DNA of 64,000 nucleotides, taken from positions 186,001 to 250,000 of the forward strand of contig CALUYD010000001.1 in NCBI GenBank assembly GCA_944324915.1, read 5' to 3'. Every line of letters begins with the position of its first letter. The stretch's first letter is position 1. The DNA is from Candidatus Gastranaerophilales bacterium (lineage in GTDB: Bacteria > Cyanobacteriota > Vampirovibrionia > Gastranaerophilales > Gastranaerophilaceae). The notes under the pieces are model-generated. The model made no database searches. It saw only the letters and a program-made list of their open reading frames with translations, and had not been told where the DNA came from. The position numbers were made by a program, and so were the translations under genes. Below, piece by piece: positions 1 through 8,430 of the stretch.

Positions 1-1
1 T

Positions 2-394
2 TTAAAACGTCTGGCTTCCACTTTACAAGAAACAGTTAGAAAAATTGATATTCCTGCAAGATATGGCGGTGAAGAATTTGTTGTAATTCTTCCTGAAACA
101 GATAAAAAAGATGCTTGTGTTATAGCAGAGCGTATAAGAAAAAATGTTTCTCAAATTAAAGTTAGAATTAACGAAAAAGAAACTATTTCTCCAACTGTTT
201 CAATTGGGGTTGCTCAATATACAACAGACGGACAAGAAGCAAAAGAATTAATCAATTCAGCAGATACAGCCTTATATTATTCAAAACATAACGGCAAAAA
301 CATGGTTTCAACATTTGAAAAAGAAGGTTGCAAAAAGGCTGAAATTGAAACATTTGAACAAATGCAACAAAATAACCCTGATGAATTATTTTAA
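2..394 (+). CDS. GGDEF-domain protein (diguanylate cyclase), C-terminal part
   Basis: This is the last 130 residues of a protein that begins before the window. The visible part is the second half of a GGDEF domain, which makes cyclic di-GMP from two GTP. The active-site motif is GGEEF in the context ARYGGEEF, an allowed variant. RKID lies exactly five residues before it and matches the RxxD inhibitory I-site, so the enzyme is probably active and product-inhibited. The later SIGVAQ and DTALYYSKHNGKN segments are typical of the family. A short polar tail of about 25 residues follows. The gene ends convergently with prmC, with a 9-base overlap of the two 3' ends. The N-terminal sensory part is not visible. 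Confidence 0.93.
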   Translation, partial: LKRLASTLQETVRKIDIPARYGGEEFVVILPETDKKDACVIAERIRKNVSQIKVRINEKETISPTVSIGVAQYTTDGQEAKELINSADTALYYSKHNGKNMVSTFEKEGCKKAEIETFEQMQQNNPDELF

Positions 395-1219
395 TTGAGC
401 ACAAATTACACGCTCGATATTTGATAAATCTTTTGTTATTTCTATATTTTTAAAATCTTTTTCTAATATTTTAAAAACAATATCGCTTTGATTAATTCCA
501 AGCTCAAAAGCTATATAACCATTAGCTTTTAAGCAATTTTTAGCACCGTCAATAATTTTTTTATAAAAATCAACCCCCAATTCATCATAAGCAAATAAAG
601 CTAAATCAGGGTCAAAATTTTTAACTTCATTTTGAAGATTGTTTTTTTCGCTAATTGGAATATAAGGCGGATTTGAAACAATTAAATCAAATTTTTCAAT
701 AGGTCTTATTTTTGAATAAATATCGGACTTTCTTAAAATAACTTTTCTAACTAAATCCAATTTATTGATATTTTCAATAGCAACTTCAAGAGCATCAAGG
801 CTTATATCCACCCCTAAAATCTCAATATTTTTATCCTTTAATTTTTTAGCTAAAGCGCAAGAAATACAGCCTGAGCCTACTCCAATATCTAAAATATCTA
901 TTTTATTTTCGATATTTTTAACCAAATCATAAGCCTTATTTACAAGAATTTCTGTTTCATCTCTTGGAATTAGGACATTTTCGTTAACTATATATTTTTC
1001 GCCCATAAAATAGCTATAACCAAGCAAATGCTGAATTGGGGCTTTTGTTTCAACTCTTTTATTTGCTAATTCAATCATTTTATCTTGATTTGGAATTTCT
1101 TTTTCAAGCATTATTTCTTCTAATTTCATGCCTGATAATTCAAGAACAATTAGCTTTGCTTCTGCCTTATATTCTTCAATACCGCCTTGTTTTAAAATAT
1201 CTTCAATTTTTTTAATCAT
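386..1219 (-). CDS. prmC: Peptide chain release factor N5-glutamine methyltransferase
   Basis: PrmC (HemK) methylates the glutamine of the GGQ motif in release factors RF1 and RF2 using S-adenosylmethionine, which aids translation termination. The 277-residue protein has the usual length. An N-terminal helical domain (residues 1-75, including PIQHLLGYSYF) is followed by a Rossmann methyltransferase domain. The SAM-binding motif is DIGVGSGC (111-118) and the catalytic NPPY motif is at 183-186. It is the last gene of a minus-strand group: the ATP-binding protein gene upstream ends 7 bases before this ATG, so the two are probably co-transcribed. prfA, a frequent neighbour elsewhere, is not adjacent here. 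Confidence 0.95.
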   Translation of the reverse strand: MIKKIEDILKQGGIEEYKAEAKLIVLELSGMKLEEIMLEKEIPNQDKMIELANKRVETKAPIQHLLGYSYFMGEKYIVNENVLIPRDETEILVNKAYDLVKNIENKIDILDIGVGSGCISCALAKKLKDKNIEILGVDISLDALEVAIENINKLDLVRKVILRKSDIYSKIRPIEKFDLIVSNPPYIPISEKNNLQNEVKNFDPDLALFAYDELGVDFYKKIIDGAKNCLKANGYIAFELGINQSDIVFKILEKDFKNIEITKDLSNIERVICAQLK

Positions 1220-1226
1220 TTTTTAG

Positions 1227-2321
1227 CTATATTCCAAAGTCCATTTTTTTCACAATAGGCTCTTTTGTATCCACATCAAAGAAATGTAAATCTCTTGGAT
1301 TGATTGCAAAATCCATATCTTCCAATTTTGGAGTTTGACTTGTTGCAACCGCGCAAAAATCCTTATTTGCAAATTTAAAATAAATATTTTTATAAGAGCC
1401 TAAATTCTCCTCAAATTGCACTTTGGCACTAAATTTAATAATATTAAAATGATAATTAGGATTCATCGAAGTTGCTATATCTTCGCTTCTAACGCCAACT
1501 AAAACTTTTTTATACATTTGAAGCTCAAAAGGCAAAGTGTTTAAATTTATCTTAATATCGCCATAGATTAAATTATTTCCCTCGATTTCAGCTTCCACAA
1601 TATTCATAGGGTTTGAACCCATAAACGTTGCAACAAAAACATTCTTAGGATGATTATAAATATTATAAGGTGTATCAACCTGTTGAATATCACCATTATT
1701 TAAAACAACTATTCTATCGCCCATAGTAAGCGCTTCTGTTTGATCATGGGTAACATATATAAATGTTGTTTTTAATTTTTGATGAAGTTTTTTAATTTCA
1801 GCCCTCATCTCGCTTCTTAATTTTGCATCCAAATTAGATAAAGGCTCATCCATCAAAAATACTTTTGGCTCTCTAACAATAGCACGAGCAAGCGCTACTC
1901 TTTGCCTTTGTCCGCCTGAGAGTTCTTTTGGCTTCCTTTTTAGATATTCTTCAAGTTTTAAAATTTCAGCCGCTCTTTTAACACGTCTATCTATTTCACA
2001 TTTTGCCATTTTTCTAACTTTTAAACCAAGCGAAATATTATCATAGACATTTAAATGCGGATAAAGCGCATAACTTTGAAAAACCATGGCAATATTTCTA
2101 TCTTTCGGATGAACATCATTCATTAATTCATCATCTATATAAATAGAGCCGGATGTAGGAGTTTCTAAGCCTGCAACCATTCTCAACAAAGTTGATTTGC
2201 CGCAGCCTGATGCGCCAACCAAAACAACAAACTCACCGTCATTTATTTCAAGATTAATATCTTTTAGAATTTCTTTATCGCCAAAACTCTTAGAAATGCC
2301 TTTTAATACTACTTTAGCCAT
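1227..2321 (-). CDS. ABC transporter ATP-binding protein, UgpC/MalK type
   Basis: This is the ATPase subunit of a carbohydrate- or polyol-type ABC importer (CUT1 group). It has Walker [10 protein letters not shown] (36-44), a Q-loop [10 protein letters not shown] (81-90), the signature LSGGQRQ (134-140), Walker B VFLMDEP (154-160) and the switch histidine in YVTHDQTEA (around 192). Residues 240-364 form the C-terminal TOBE/OB regulatory domain that separates MalK/UgpC/MsmK proteins from plain ABC ATPases. No permease or binding-protein gene is next to it, so it may be a shared ATPase serving several importers encoded elsewhere. That is an inference from context. A GAGGG ribosome binding site precedes the ATG, and the gene sits 21 bases downstream of the PAS protein gene. 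Confidence 0.93.
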   Translation of the reverse strand: MAKVVLKGISKSFGDKEILKDINLEINDGEFVVLVGASGCGKSTLLRMVAGLETPTSGSIYIDDELMNDVHPKDRNIAMVFQSYALYPHLNVYDNISLGLKVRKMAKCEIDRRVKRAAEILKLEEYLKRKPKELSGGQRQRVALARAIVREPKVFLMDEPLSNLDAKLRSEMRAEIKKLHQKLKTTFIYVTHDQTEALTMGDRIVVLNNGDIQQVDTPYNIYNHPKNVFVATFMGSNPMNIVEAEIEGNNLIYGDIKINLNTLPFELQMYKKVLVGVRSEDIATSMNPNYHFNIIKFSAKVQFEENLGSYKNIYFKFANKDFCAVATSQTPKLEDMDFAINPRDLHFFDVDTKEPIVKKMDFGI

Positions 2322-2342
2322 TAAGCCCTCAATTTATTCCAT

Positions 2343-3470
2343 CTATCTTAAGGGTAGCACAAATGTAACCATTGTGCCAAAGTTTTGTTTGGAATATACC
2401 CAAATATCCCCTCTAAAATCGCTTATATATAATTTTAAAAGATTTAAAGTTGCTTTTAAGCCGATAGGACGCTTAATTGAGCTTTTATAATATGAATCAA
2501 AAATATTATCCAATTCATCTTGAGAAAATACTAAATCAGTAATTTTTGCTTCAAACAAAACATATTTTTGGCTATCAAGAGAATCGTTTGCTAAAAAATC
2601 ATGAGTTTTTAAAAACTCAACAGGCGGATGACCAATATTTAATGAGCATTTTCCAAGATTTGAAAATCTCAAGAAAATATCCATAATACAGCGCAAAATA
2701 TATTCAACAACCTCGCCATCCAAAAAACAATCTCTTTGAGATAATTTTGAATAATCAAGCGAGAAAATTATTTTGTTATCTTCAAAATCTTTCTTATAAA
2801 CTCTATCTATCGATTTAATTAAACTAATTAAATCAAAGCCTTTGTTATTATATTCAACCTTTTTAGATTCAACTCTAAATAAAGCAAATAATTTTTCTAA
2901 ATCATAATTTAAATCTTTTGAATTGGTATTAATTATGCTTAAATATTTTCTTTGTTTTTCAGATAACGCTCCGCCTATTCCATCTAATAGCGCTCTTGAA
3001 AAACCATTAATTGAAACAAGACTTGATAAAACAGAGCCTGATGCTTCCAATAAAAAGTCATTTTTCTCATCAACTATCTTTTGAGCAAGAGCATATCTTT
3101 CGTTTATTGTTTTTTGTTCGGCTTGTTTTTTAGTAATATTTCTTGCAACAACATAAACTTTAGATGTTTCAGGGTTTCTTGTTGCAGTAATTTCAAAGAA
3201 AACATTTCTTATTTCTTCATCTTTCATTAAAGCCCTAACAGCTTCAGATGAGCCGTCTTGAACTACTTTATTTAAAATAGCTGTACCGTTTTCAACAAAA
3301 TCTGAAAAATATCTTCCTAAAATCTCAAAACGTGTCATTTTATACATTTCAAGAATTTTATTATTTACATCGATAATTTTTCCGTCATGTTCTAGTGTAA
3401 AAATCCCGTCTGGCAATAAATTAAAGTTGTTTTCTTCTTTTTGGCTTTTAAAGTATTCTAGTATCTTCAT
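2343..3470 (-). CDS. PAS-domain protein with degenerate histidine-kinase core
   Basis: The 375-residue soluble protein has an N-terminal PAS domain (about 14-115, ending in a PAC-like VVARNITKKQ). A linker follows, then a region laid out like HisKA plus HATPase (about 135-375). The catalytic features are gone. The H-box position, normally SHELRTPL, reads SGSVLSSL (144-151), so there is no phosphoacceptor histidine. The N-box Asn region reads RCIMDIFLRFS. The G1 box lacks the DxGxG glycines (ITDLVFSQDELDNIF), and the G2 box is reduced to RPIGLKATLNL. The fold signature still holds to the end (GDIWVYSK...GTMVTFVLPL). This suggests a pseudokinase or binding scaffold rather than an enzyme. It leads a probable three-gene minus-strand operon with the ABC ATPase and prmC. 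Confidence 0.8.
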   Translation of the reverse strand: MKILEYFKSQKEENNFNLLPDGIFTLEHDGKIIDVNNKILEMYKMTRFEILGRYFSDFVENGTAILNKVVQDGSSEAVRALMKDEEIRNVFFEITATRNPETSKVYVVARNITKKQAEQKTINERYALAQKIVDEKNDFLLEASGSVLSSLVSINGFSRALLDGIGGALSEKQRKYLSIINTNSKDLNYDLEKLFALFRVESKKVEYNNKGFDLISLIKSIDRVYKKDFEDNKIIFSLDYSKLSQRDCFLDGEVVEYILRCIMDIFLRFSNLGKCSLNIGHPPVEFLKTHDFLANDSLDSQKYVLFEAKITDLVFSQDELDNIFDSYYKSSIKRPIGLKATLNLLKLYISDFRGDIWVYSKQNFGTMVTFVLPLR

Positions 3471-3615
3471 CTTTTTTATATAACACTCTCAACATGCTAA
3501 TACTATCATGTTTTTCTACCAAACAAAAGTTGTATATATACTATTCTTTGTAATTATTAACAATTAAGCTAAAAAACAATAAAATTAATATATCTAACTA
3601 TATGGATGACATGTT

Positions 3616-3945
3616 ATGGAATTTTTTAAGGCAATCAATAAAAAAGAAATTGTTTTCTTTATAAATGCCAAAATTATTGACGATAGCTTAATAGAGCAAA
3701 TAATTTCACAAACTCCGCCTAAAAAAAGAATAGGTCTTGATATGAGCATGGTGCAAAATATCAACAGCCCTCTTTTAATTGAATATTTATTACAAAATAA
3801 AATTAAGCTATTTAATCTTCAAAGTGAAGTATTGACCTACTTTGCAATAGTTTTAAAAGACGGCTTTTTAAAATCTTTCATAAATTATTCCGACTTTAAA
3901 AATAACAAAAGAGAACTAATCAAAAGAAATTTTCTTGTTGCTTAA
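3616..3945 (+). CDS. Small STAS-like protein, function unknown
   Basis: The 109-residue protein is divergently transcribed from the PAS pseudo-kinase across a 145-base AT-rich gap. Residues 38-95 have the rhythm of a STAS (anti-sigma-factor antagonist) domain: a hydrophobic strand then IGLDMSMVQNINSPLLIEYLL, where NS would match the usual DS phosphosite, followed by a KLFNLQSEV strand-turn and a final helix. The match is by eye and weak. If correct, it could be a partner-switching protein, perhaps linked to the neighbouring pseudo-kinase. The first in-frame ATG is at 3616. Another ATG at 3611 is out of frame. Its 3' end overlaps tsaD by 4 bases, convergently. Confidence 0.6.
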   Translation: MEFFKAINKKEIVFFINAKIIDDSLIEQIISQTPPKKRIGLDMSMVQNINSPLLIEYLLQNKIKLFNLQSEVLTYFAIVLKDGFLKSFINYSDFKNNKRELIKRNFLVA

Positions 3946-4916
3946 CCTCTTGAAAAAACTTCAAGTAACAATGAATTATCAGTTTTTATAGGATTAAAAT
4001 AAGCACAACTTGCAACCATTGAAGCATTATCCGTACAATATTTTAATTCCGGCGCATAAGTATCATAGCCTTTTTGTTTTAATTCTTCCATGCGCAATCT
4101 TAACTCTGAATTAGCGGCAACTCCGCCTGCTAGAGCTATTTTCTTGCAATTCAATTTATTTGCAAAATTAACCAATTTATTAATCAAAGTATCTGCTATG
4201 CAATTTTGAAAACTTGCAGCGATGTCTTCTTTAGGCAATTTATCGGGACTAAATTTTTTAACTTCCCTTAAAACTGCTGTTTTTAAGCCCGAAAATGAAA
4301 ATTCATCCTCACCAACTTTTGCTTGAGGAAATTTAAAAGCATTTTTATTACCGCTATGAGCCATTTTATCAAGCAAAATCCCCCCAGGATATGGAATAGA
4401 GCATAATCTTGCAACTTTATCATAAACTTCGCCTACTGCATCATCGATTGTTTGAGCGATAATTTCTTGTTTATCATAATCTTTTACATAAATTATTTGA
4501 CTATGTCCGCCTGATACCAACAAACAAAGAAATGGAGGCTCTAAATTAGTATTTATAAAATTAGCGCTAACATGAGCTGATAGATGATTTACCCCTAAAT
4601 ATGGCTTATTGTGGATTAAAGACAAAGTTTTTGCAGCATTCATTCCAACCAAAAGACAACCAACAAGCCCGGGACCAACGGTAGAAGCAAAAGCATCAAT
4701 TTCATCAGGTTTAATATTTGCTTTTTCATAAACCTCTTTAATAACAGGAATAATCGAATTTAAATGTTCACGAGCAGCCACTTCAGGGACTACTCCGCCA
4801 AATTTTTCATGGATTTTTATTTGACTTGAAACGACATTAGCTAAAACCTCACGACCGTCTTTTACAATAGCTGCTGCTGTTTCATCACAACTTGATTCAA
4901 TTCCTAATATTATCAA
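3942..4916 (-). CDS. tsaD: tRNA N6-adenosine threonylcarbamoyltransferase
   Basis: TsaD (Gcp/YgjD/Kae1 family) transfers threonylcarbamoyl to A37 of tRNAs that read ANN codons, working with TsaB and TsaE. The 324-residue protein begins with the ASKHA ATPase motif GIESSCDETAAA. Its metal-binding histidines lie in NHLSAH (H111 and H115). Later it has DDAVGEVYDKVAR, YPGG, FSFSGLKTA and AGGVAANSELR, all family hallmarks. Length and order are normal. It stands alone, between convergent and divergent neighbours. Confidence 0.97.
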   Translation of the reverse strand: MIILGIESSCDETAAAIVKDGREVLANVVSSQIKIHEKFGGVVPEVAAREHLNSIIPVIKEVYEKANIKPDEIDAFASTVGPGLVGCLLVGMNAAKTLSLIHNKPYLGVNHLSAHVSANFINTNLEPPFLCLLVSGGHSQIIYVKDYDKQEIIAQTIDDAVGEVYDKVARLCSIPYPGGILLDKMAHSGNKNAFKFPQAKVGEDEFSFSGLKTAVLREVKKFSPDKLPKEDIAASFQNCIADTLINKLVNFANKLNCKKIALAGGVAANSELRLRMEELKQKGYDTYAPELKYCTDNASMVASCAYFNPIKTDNSLLLEVFSRG

Positions 4917-4981
4917 ATTTATTTTCCTTTTTTATATAATTTATATTGTAGTTTATTTCTATTTTGCTATATAATAATATC

Positions 4982-5851
4982 ATGAACAAGAAACTCATAA
5001 TTTCAACATTTTTATTATTAGGTTTAACAATGTCAAACCTTTCTTATGGTGAAATTACTGAAGAAAACATCGAAAAAGCAACAGAGCTTTATAATAGTGC
5101 TATTGATTTATATGGAGAAAATCAAACCGATAAATCAATTGAATATTTCACAAAAGCTCTGGAATTAAAGCCTGATTTTTATGAAGCTCATTATAACTTA
5201 GCTCAAATTTTAATGAGCTTAGATAGATATGATGAAGCTATAAAATCGCTTGAAGAAATAAACAAATTAAAGCCAAATGATTCTGAAAATCTTTATAATT
5301 TAGGAAAAATTTATTATAAAAAAGGGTATTTATCAAAATCACATGAATATCTTAAAAAAATCAGCGTAAATTCTGCACAATATGATTCAGCTAAACTTTT
5401 AATTTCAAAAATTGAAAAAAGACAAGATGAATTAAATCTTGAAACAAAAATCAATGAACATCAAAGCTATTCAGATTCACAAGGAAAATTAATAGGTATT
5501 GAATTAGGAAATTTCTCTGCACCATCTGGTAGTGCAATTGATAATCGTGGAAATGTATATATAGCAAGTTTCTTGGAAAATAAAATCTATAAAATTTCAA
5601 TATACGGACAAAAAACGCTATATTCAAATTCGACATTAATAAAAGGTCCAATAGGACTTGCGATAGATAAAGACAATAACTTATATGTTGCAAATTACAG
5701 TGCAAACAATATCATTAAAATTGCCCCAAATAATGTCGCAACAATATTTGCTGATATTAATAAACCCTATTGTTTAACCTATGATTTAGCACATAATCGT
5801 CTTTATGTTACAGAACAAGACACAAATAAGCTCATTAAATATGACTTATAA
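4982..5851 (+). CDS. Secreted TPR and NHL-type beta-propeller repeat protein
   Basis: I start this gene at ATG 4982. An upstream TTG at 4964 is in frame, but the ATG gives a clean signal peptide (MNKKLIISTFLLLGLTMSNL, cleavage probably after SYG). The mature protein has about three TPR units (residues 30-135; signatures AIDLYGENQTDKSIEYFTKALELKP and ALYNLGKIYYKKG-like repeats). The C-terminal half (about 160-289) holds three or more NHL/SMP-30-like strands: PSGSAIDNRGNVYIAS, GPIGLAIDKDNNLYVAN and KPYCLTYD...RLYVTE. It is probably periplasmic or surface-located and binds other proteins; no enzymatic residues are evident. It is monocistronic. Confidence 0.75.
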   Translation: MNKKLIISTFLLLGLTMSNLSYGEITEENIEKATELYNSAIDLYGENQTDKSIEYFTKALELKPDFYEAHYNLAQILMSLDRYDEAIKSLEEINKLKPNDSENLYNLGKIYYKKGYLSKSHEYLKKISVNSAQYDSAKLLISKIEKRQDELNLETKINEHQSYSDSQGKLIGIELGNFSAPSGSAIDNRGNVYIASFLENKIYKISIYGQKTLYSNSTLIKGPIGLAIDKDNNLYVANYSANNIIKIAPNNVATIFADINKPYCLTYDLAHNRLYVTEQDTNKLIKYDL

Positions 5852-5922
5852 TTAATTGTAAAGTTTTGTAAATAAATTATATACTTTTGAAATCGGTGAT
5901 ATATAAAATACTTTATTAATGT

Positions 5923-6348
5923 ATGAGTACAAGTGATTTACAATCTACAATATTTTTTGGTGACGCTAGAGCAGAAAGTCTGACAAATGAAATAACAGAC
6001 AACTCAATGGACTTGCGCCTAGCTCAAAAACAAGCCAGCAATCAAATCGATATGGTTCATGCAAATTATGCTCCTGAAAAAGAAGCAATAAGGAACGAAA
6101 TCGAGGGGCTTGATAAAACCGAGCAGCGAGAAGAATACCAAAATTTAATGACAGAATTAAATGACTTAAAGCAAGAAGAAGAAACAAAAGTAGCTAAAAT
6201 TGAAGATGAATTAAACGAATATGAAACAGAAATTCAAGCTGAAAACGAAATGCTTGAAGTACAATTAGAAGATGTTCAAACTCAAACAGAATCATTTAAA
6301 GAAATGCTTAAACAAAATATCGAACAAGAATTTAGCTATTTCCAATAA
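5923..6348 (+). CDS. Small coiled-coil protein, function unknown
   Basis: The 141-residue, strongly acidic, cysteine-free protein has no signal peptide or membrane segment. From about residue 45 to the end it is an almost continuous heptad-like helix rich in Glu, Gln and Lys (EYQNLMTELNDLKQEEE, EDELNEYETEIQAENEML, LEDVQTQTESFKEMLKQ), so it should form a long coiled coil. The N-terminal 40 residues are more mixed. It lies 71 bases after the TPR/NHL gene on the same strand and is followed by a strong terminator. I do not recognise the family; a structural or chaperone-like role is possible but unsupported. Confidence 0.7.
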   Translation: MSTSDLQSTIFFGDARAESLTNEITDNSMDLRLAQKQASNQIDMVHANYAPEKEAIRNEIEGLDKTEQREEYQNLMTELNDLKQEEETKVAKIEDELNEYETEIQAENEMLEVQLEDVQTQTESFKEMLKQNIEQEFSYFQ

Positions 6349-6381
6349 TCGATTAAACCCTTAAATAAGGTTATTATAAAA

Positions 6382-6414
6382 AACAAGCCCCCTAAATTGG
6401 GAGCTTGTTTTTGT
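6382..6414. terminator. Bidirectional intrinsic terminator
   Basis: The hairpin AACAAGC(C)CC / GG(A)GCTTGTT with a short AT-rich loop is flanked by T-runs on one strand and A-runs on the other. It sits between the coiled-coil gene and the convergent branching-enzyme gene, and it can serve both. Confidence 0.85.
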
Positions 6415-6426
6415 TATATTTAAAAA

Positions 6427-8187
6427 TTACGCCTTTTGAGCCATTCTGTTTTTTTCAACTCTACCTTCATATAAAGGAGCAAGTTTTGAAGATTGTTGAG
6501 GAATTAACCCTTCTTCAATTGAAGAATAAACTCTATAATCAATATCAGCGAAACAGTTATCGATTGACTCAATTTCTGATAATTTTTCCTCATCGATATG
6601 ACCATTTTCAATCATATCAGCAATTTTTTCAAATCTTTCAACATGTTCTCTAAATCTATCTGTTGCATAGTCTTTAGCTTGCCATGTTGTAATCAAGAAA
6701 GGCCAATCAGAACTTTGTAATAACAATTCTTCTCTGGCTAATTGATTTAGGGCTCTATGAAGCAATTTATCAGATGGAATTTCTTGATATTTATCCACAA
6801 TTTCGATAATTCTTTTTTCGCAAGCATGGATAATTGGCCACATCCATTCTGTTAAATGGTTTTGCCATACCCAGAAATGTCCGCCTTGACCCCAAGAAGA
6901 TTCAGGAATTTGTATTGCTTCTGTCGGTGGATGAGCTTTCAAATATTCTCCTGCTGTCATCATTTCAACTTCAGGAACATATTTGTTTAATTTTGTAATA
7001 ACTTGCTTAATAAATTCGATACCTTCGAACCACCAATGTCCGTACAATTCAGTATCAAATGATACCATAACAAGTCCTTCTTTGTTGTTTGCTTTTTTAT
7101 AATCATTTAATAAATGATATATAAGGTTAGTATAGTGATCGGAATTTGAATTTACTTGGTTCATTGCTAGTACAGGGTCATAAAGCATTTTATCCCCAAG
7201 GTCAGTAGTTGATGAAGTAATTCTCCAATAGTGCATGCCGGAGTTGCAGTCTTTTCTGTGAAACTCTCTATAACATCCGTCCCCCGGATAGCCATCAGCT
7301 GCTGACCATACTTGGAATCCTGCTCTATCGTTTCTACCCATCACGGCAACTTGTGCATCAGGTAACCAATATGCGCTGTATGTGTCATATCCGGTTGCCT
7401 CTCTTTTTGGTAATGGTATATACTCAATATTTCCGTAGACTCCGATATTTCTACGGTTTCCGATAGAGTTTCCACCCTCAATCACGTGTGATTCGGTGAA
7501 GAAATATTCAATATCATTGTTTTGAAGTGTTACTTCAATAGCAGGACGCCATTTCTTTTTGCCGTCCTTACCAATGTATTCATAGCCTTGTCTGTATGCA
7601 CATTCCGGCAACCAGCAACCTTTTGCTTTTTTACCGAAAAGTCTTTTTGTAGTATCAGAACCAACTTTAAATTGTGCATTTAAATTAGTATCAGTTGCAA
7701 GCAGAGGAGAAAAACCATGAGTTGCGCCTGACGTAGTTATTTCGATACAACCCAAATCTTGGAATTTCTTAAATCCCGCAATTAAATCTTTATTAAATTT
7801 ATTAATAAATAAATCTTTAATTCTGTTATACCAATCAAAATAATATTTTGCTAAGTATTTTAAATGTTGGCTATGTGCAACTTCAGGATCAGGGTATCTT
7901 TCTAAATCTTCTGAAACTGCTTTAATTCTTGCATCTAAGTAATCAATGAAGCCTTGTTTTAAATGTTCATCGTTTAATTGTTCGCCTAAAATCGGAGTAA
8001 TTCCAACAGTTAATTTAGCTTTTATACCTTCATCATATAATTCGGAAATCATATTTAATAATGGAACGTATGTTTCTTCCATACATTCATATAAACATTC
8101 TTCGCCAAACGGCCACATGCCTGCCATTCTATAATAGGGCAAATGCGAATGTAGCATAAAGACGAATTGTCCTACTTTTTGTACCAT
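6427..8187 (-). CDS. GH57 1,4-alpha-glucan branching enzyme
   Basis: This GH57-family protein (586 residues) has the DUF1957-type C-terminal domain. Such enzymes cut alpha-1,4-glucan and re-attach the piece in alpha-1,6 linkage during glycogen synthesis. HSHLPYY (13-19) is conserved region 1. GCWLPECAY carries the nucleophile glutamate (E195), and VSFDTELYGHWW carries the acid/base aspartate (D378). The C-terminal half contains WGQGGHFWVWQN and the helical LNQLARELLLLQSSDWPFL-like region typical of the family. It is transcribed from a 243-base divergent intergenic region shared with the purH-like gene. A GGAGGC ribosome binding site is visible. A debranching or 4-alpha-glucanotransferase activity is a less likely alternative within GH57. 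Confidence 0.9.
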   Translation of the reverse strand: MVQKVGQFVFMLHSHLPYYRMAGMWPFGEECLYECMEETYVPLLNMISELYDEGIKAKLTVGITPILGEQLNDEHLKQGFIDYLDARIKAVSEDLERYPDPEVAHSQHLKYLAKYYFDWYNRIKDLFINKFNKDLIAGFKKFQDLGCIEITTSGATHGFSPLLATDTNLNAQFKVGSDTTKRLFGKKAKGCWLPECAYRQGYEYIGKDGKKKWRPAIEVTLQNNDIEYFFTESHVIEGGNSIGNRRNIGVYGNIEYIPLPKREATGYDTYSAYWLPDAQVAVMGRNDRAGFQVWSAADGYPGDGCYREFHRKDCNSGMHYWRITSSTTDLGDKMLYDPVLAMNQVNSNSDHYTNLIYHLLNDYKKANNKEGLVMVSFDTELYGHWWFEGIEFIKQVITKLNKYVPEVEMMTAGEYLKAHPPTEAIQIPESSWGQGGHFWVWQNHLTEWMWPIIHACEKRIIEIVDKYQEIPSDKLLHRALNQLAREELLLQSSDWPFLITTWQAKDYATDRFREHVERFEKIADMIENGHIDEEKLSEIESIDNCFADIDYRVYSSIEEGLIPQQSSKLAPLYEGRVEKNRMAQKA

Positions 8188-8430
8188 AGTTTATTATTGC
8201 CTCCGACTTTCTACTTTTATATTTCTATTTATAACATAAATTATAATAAAAAATAATCATTTAGAATTAGTACATTTGTATAAATTTACTAAAGTTAATA
8301 TAGTTAATAAGAAGTATGCTTATTTATTGATTATCAGCAAAAAAACAAATCAAATAAATAGCCCAAAAGGTTATATTATCGATATTCAATTTTTTTATAG
8401 TAGAATATTAATCATAGAAATGAGGTTAAA

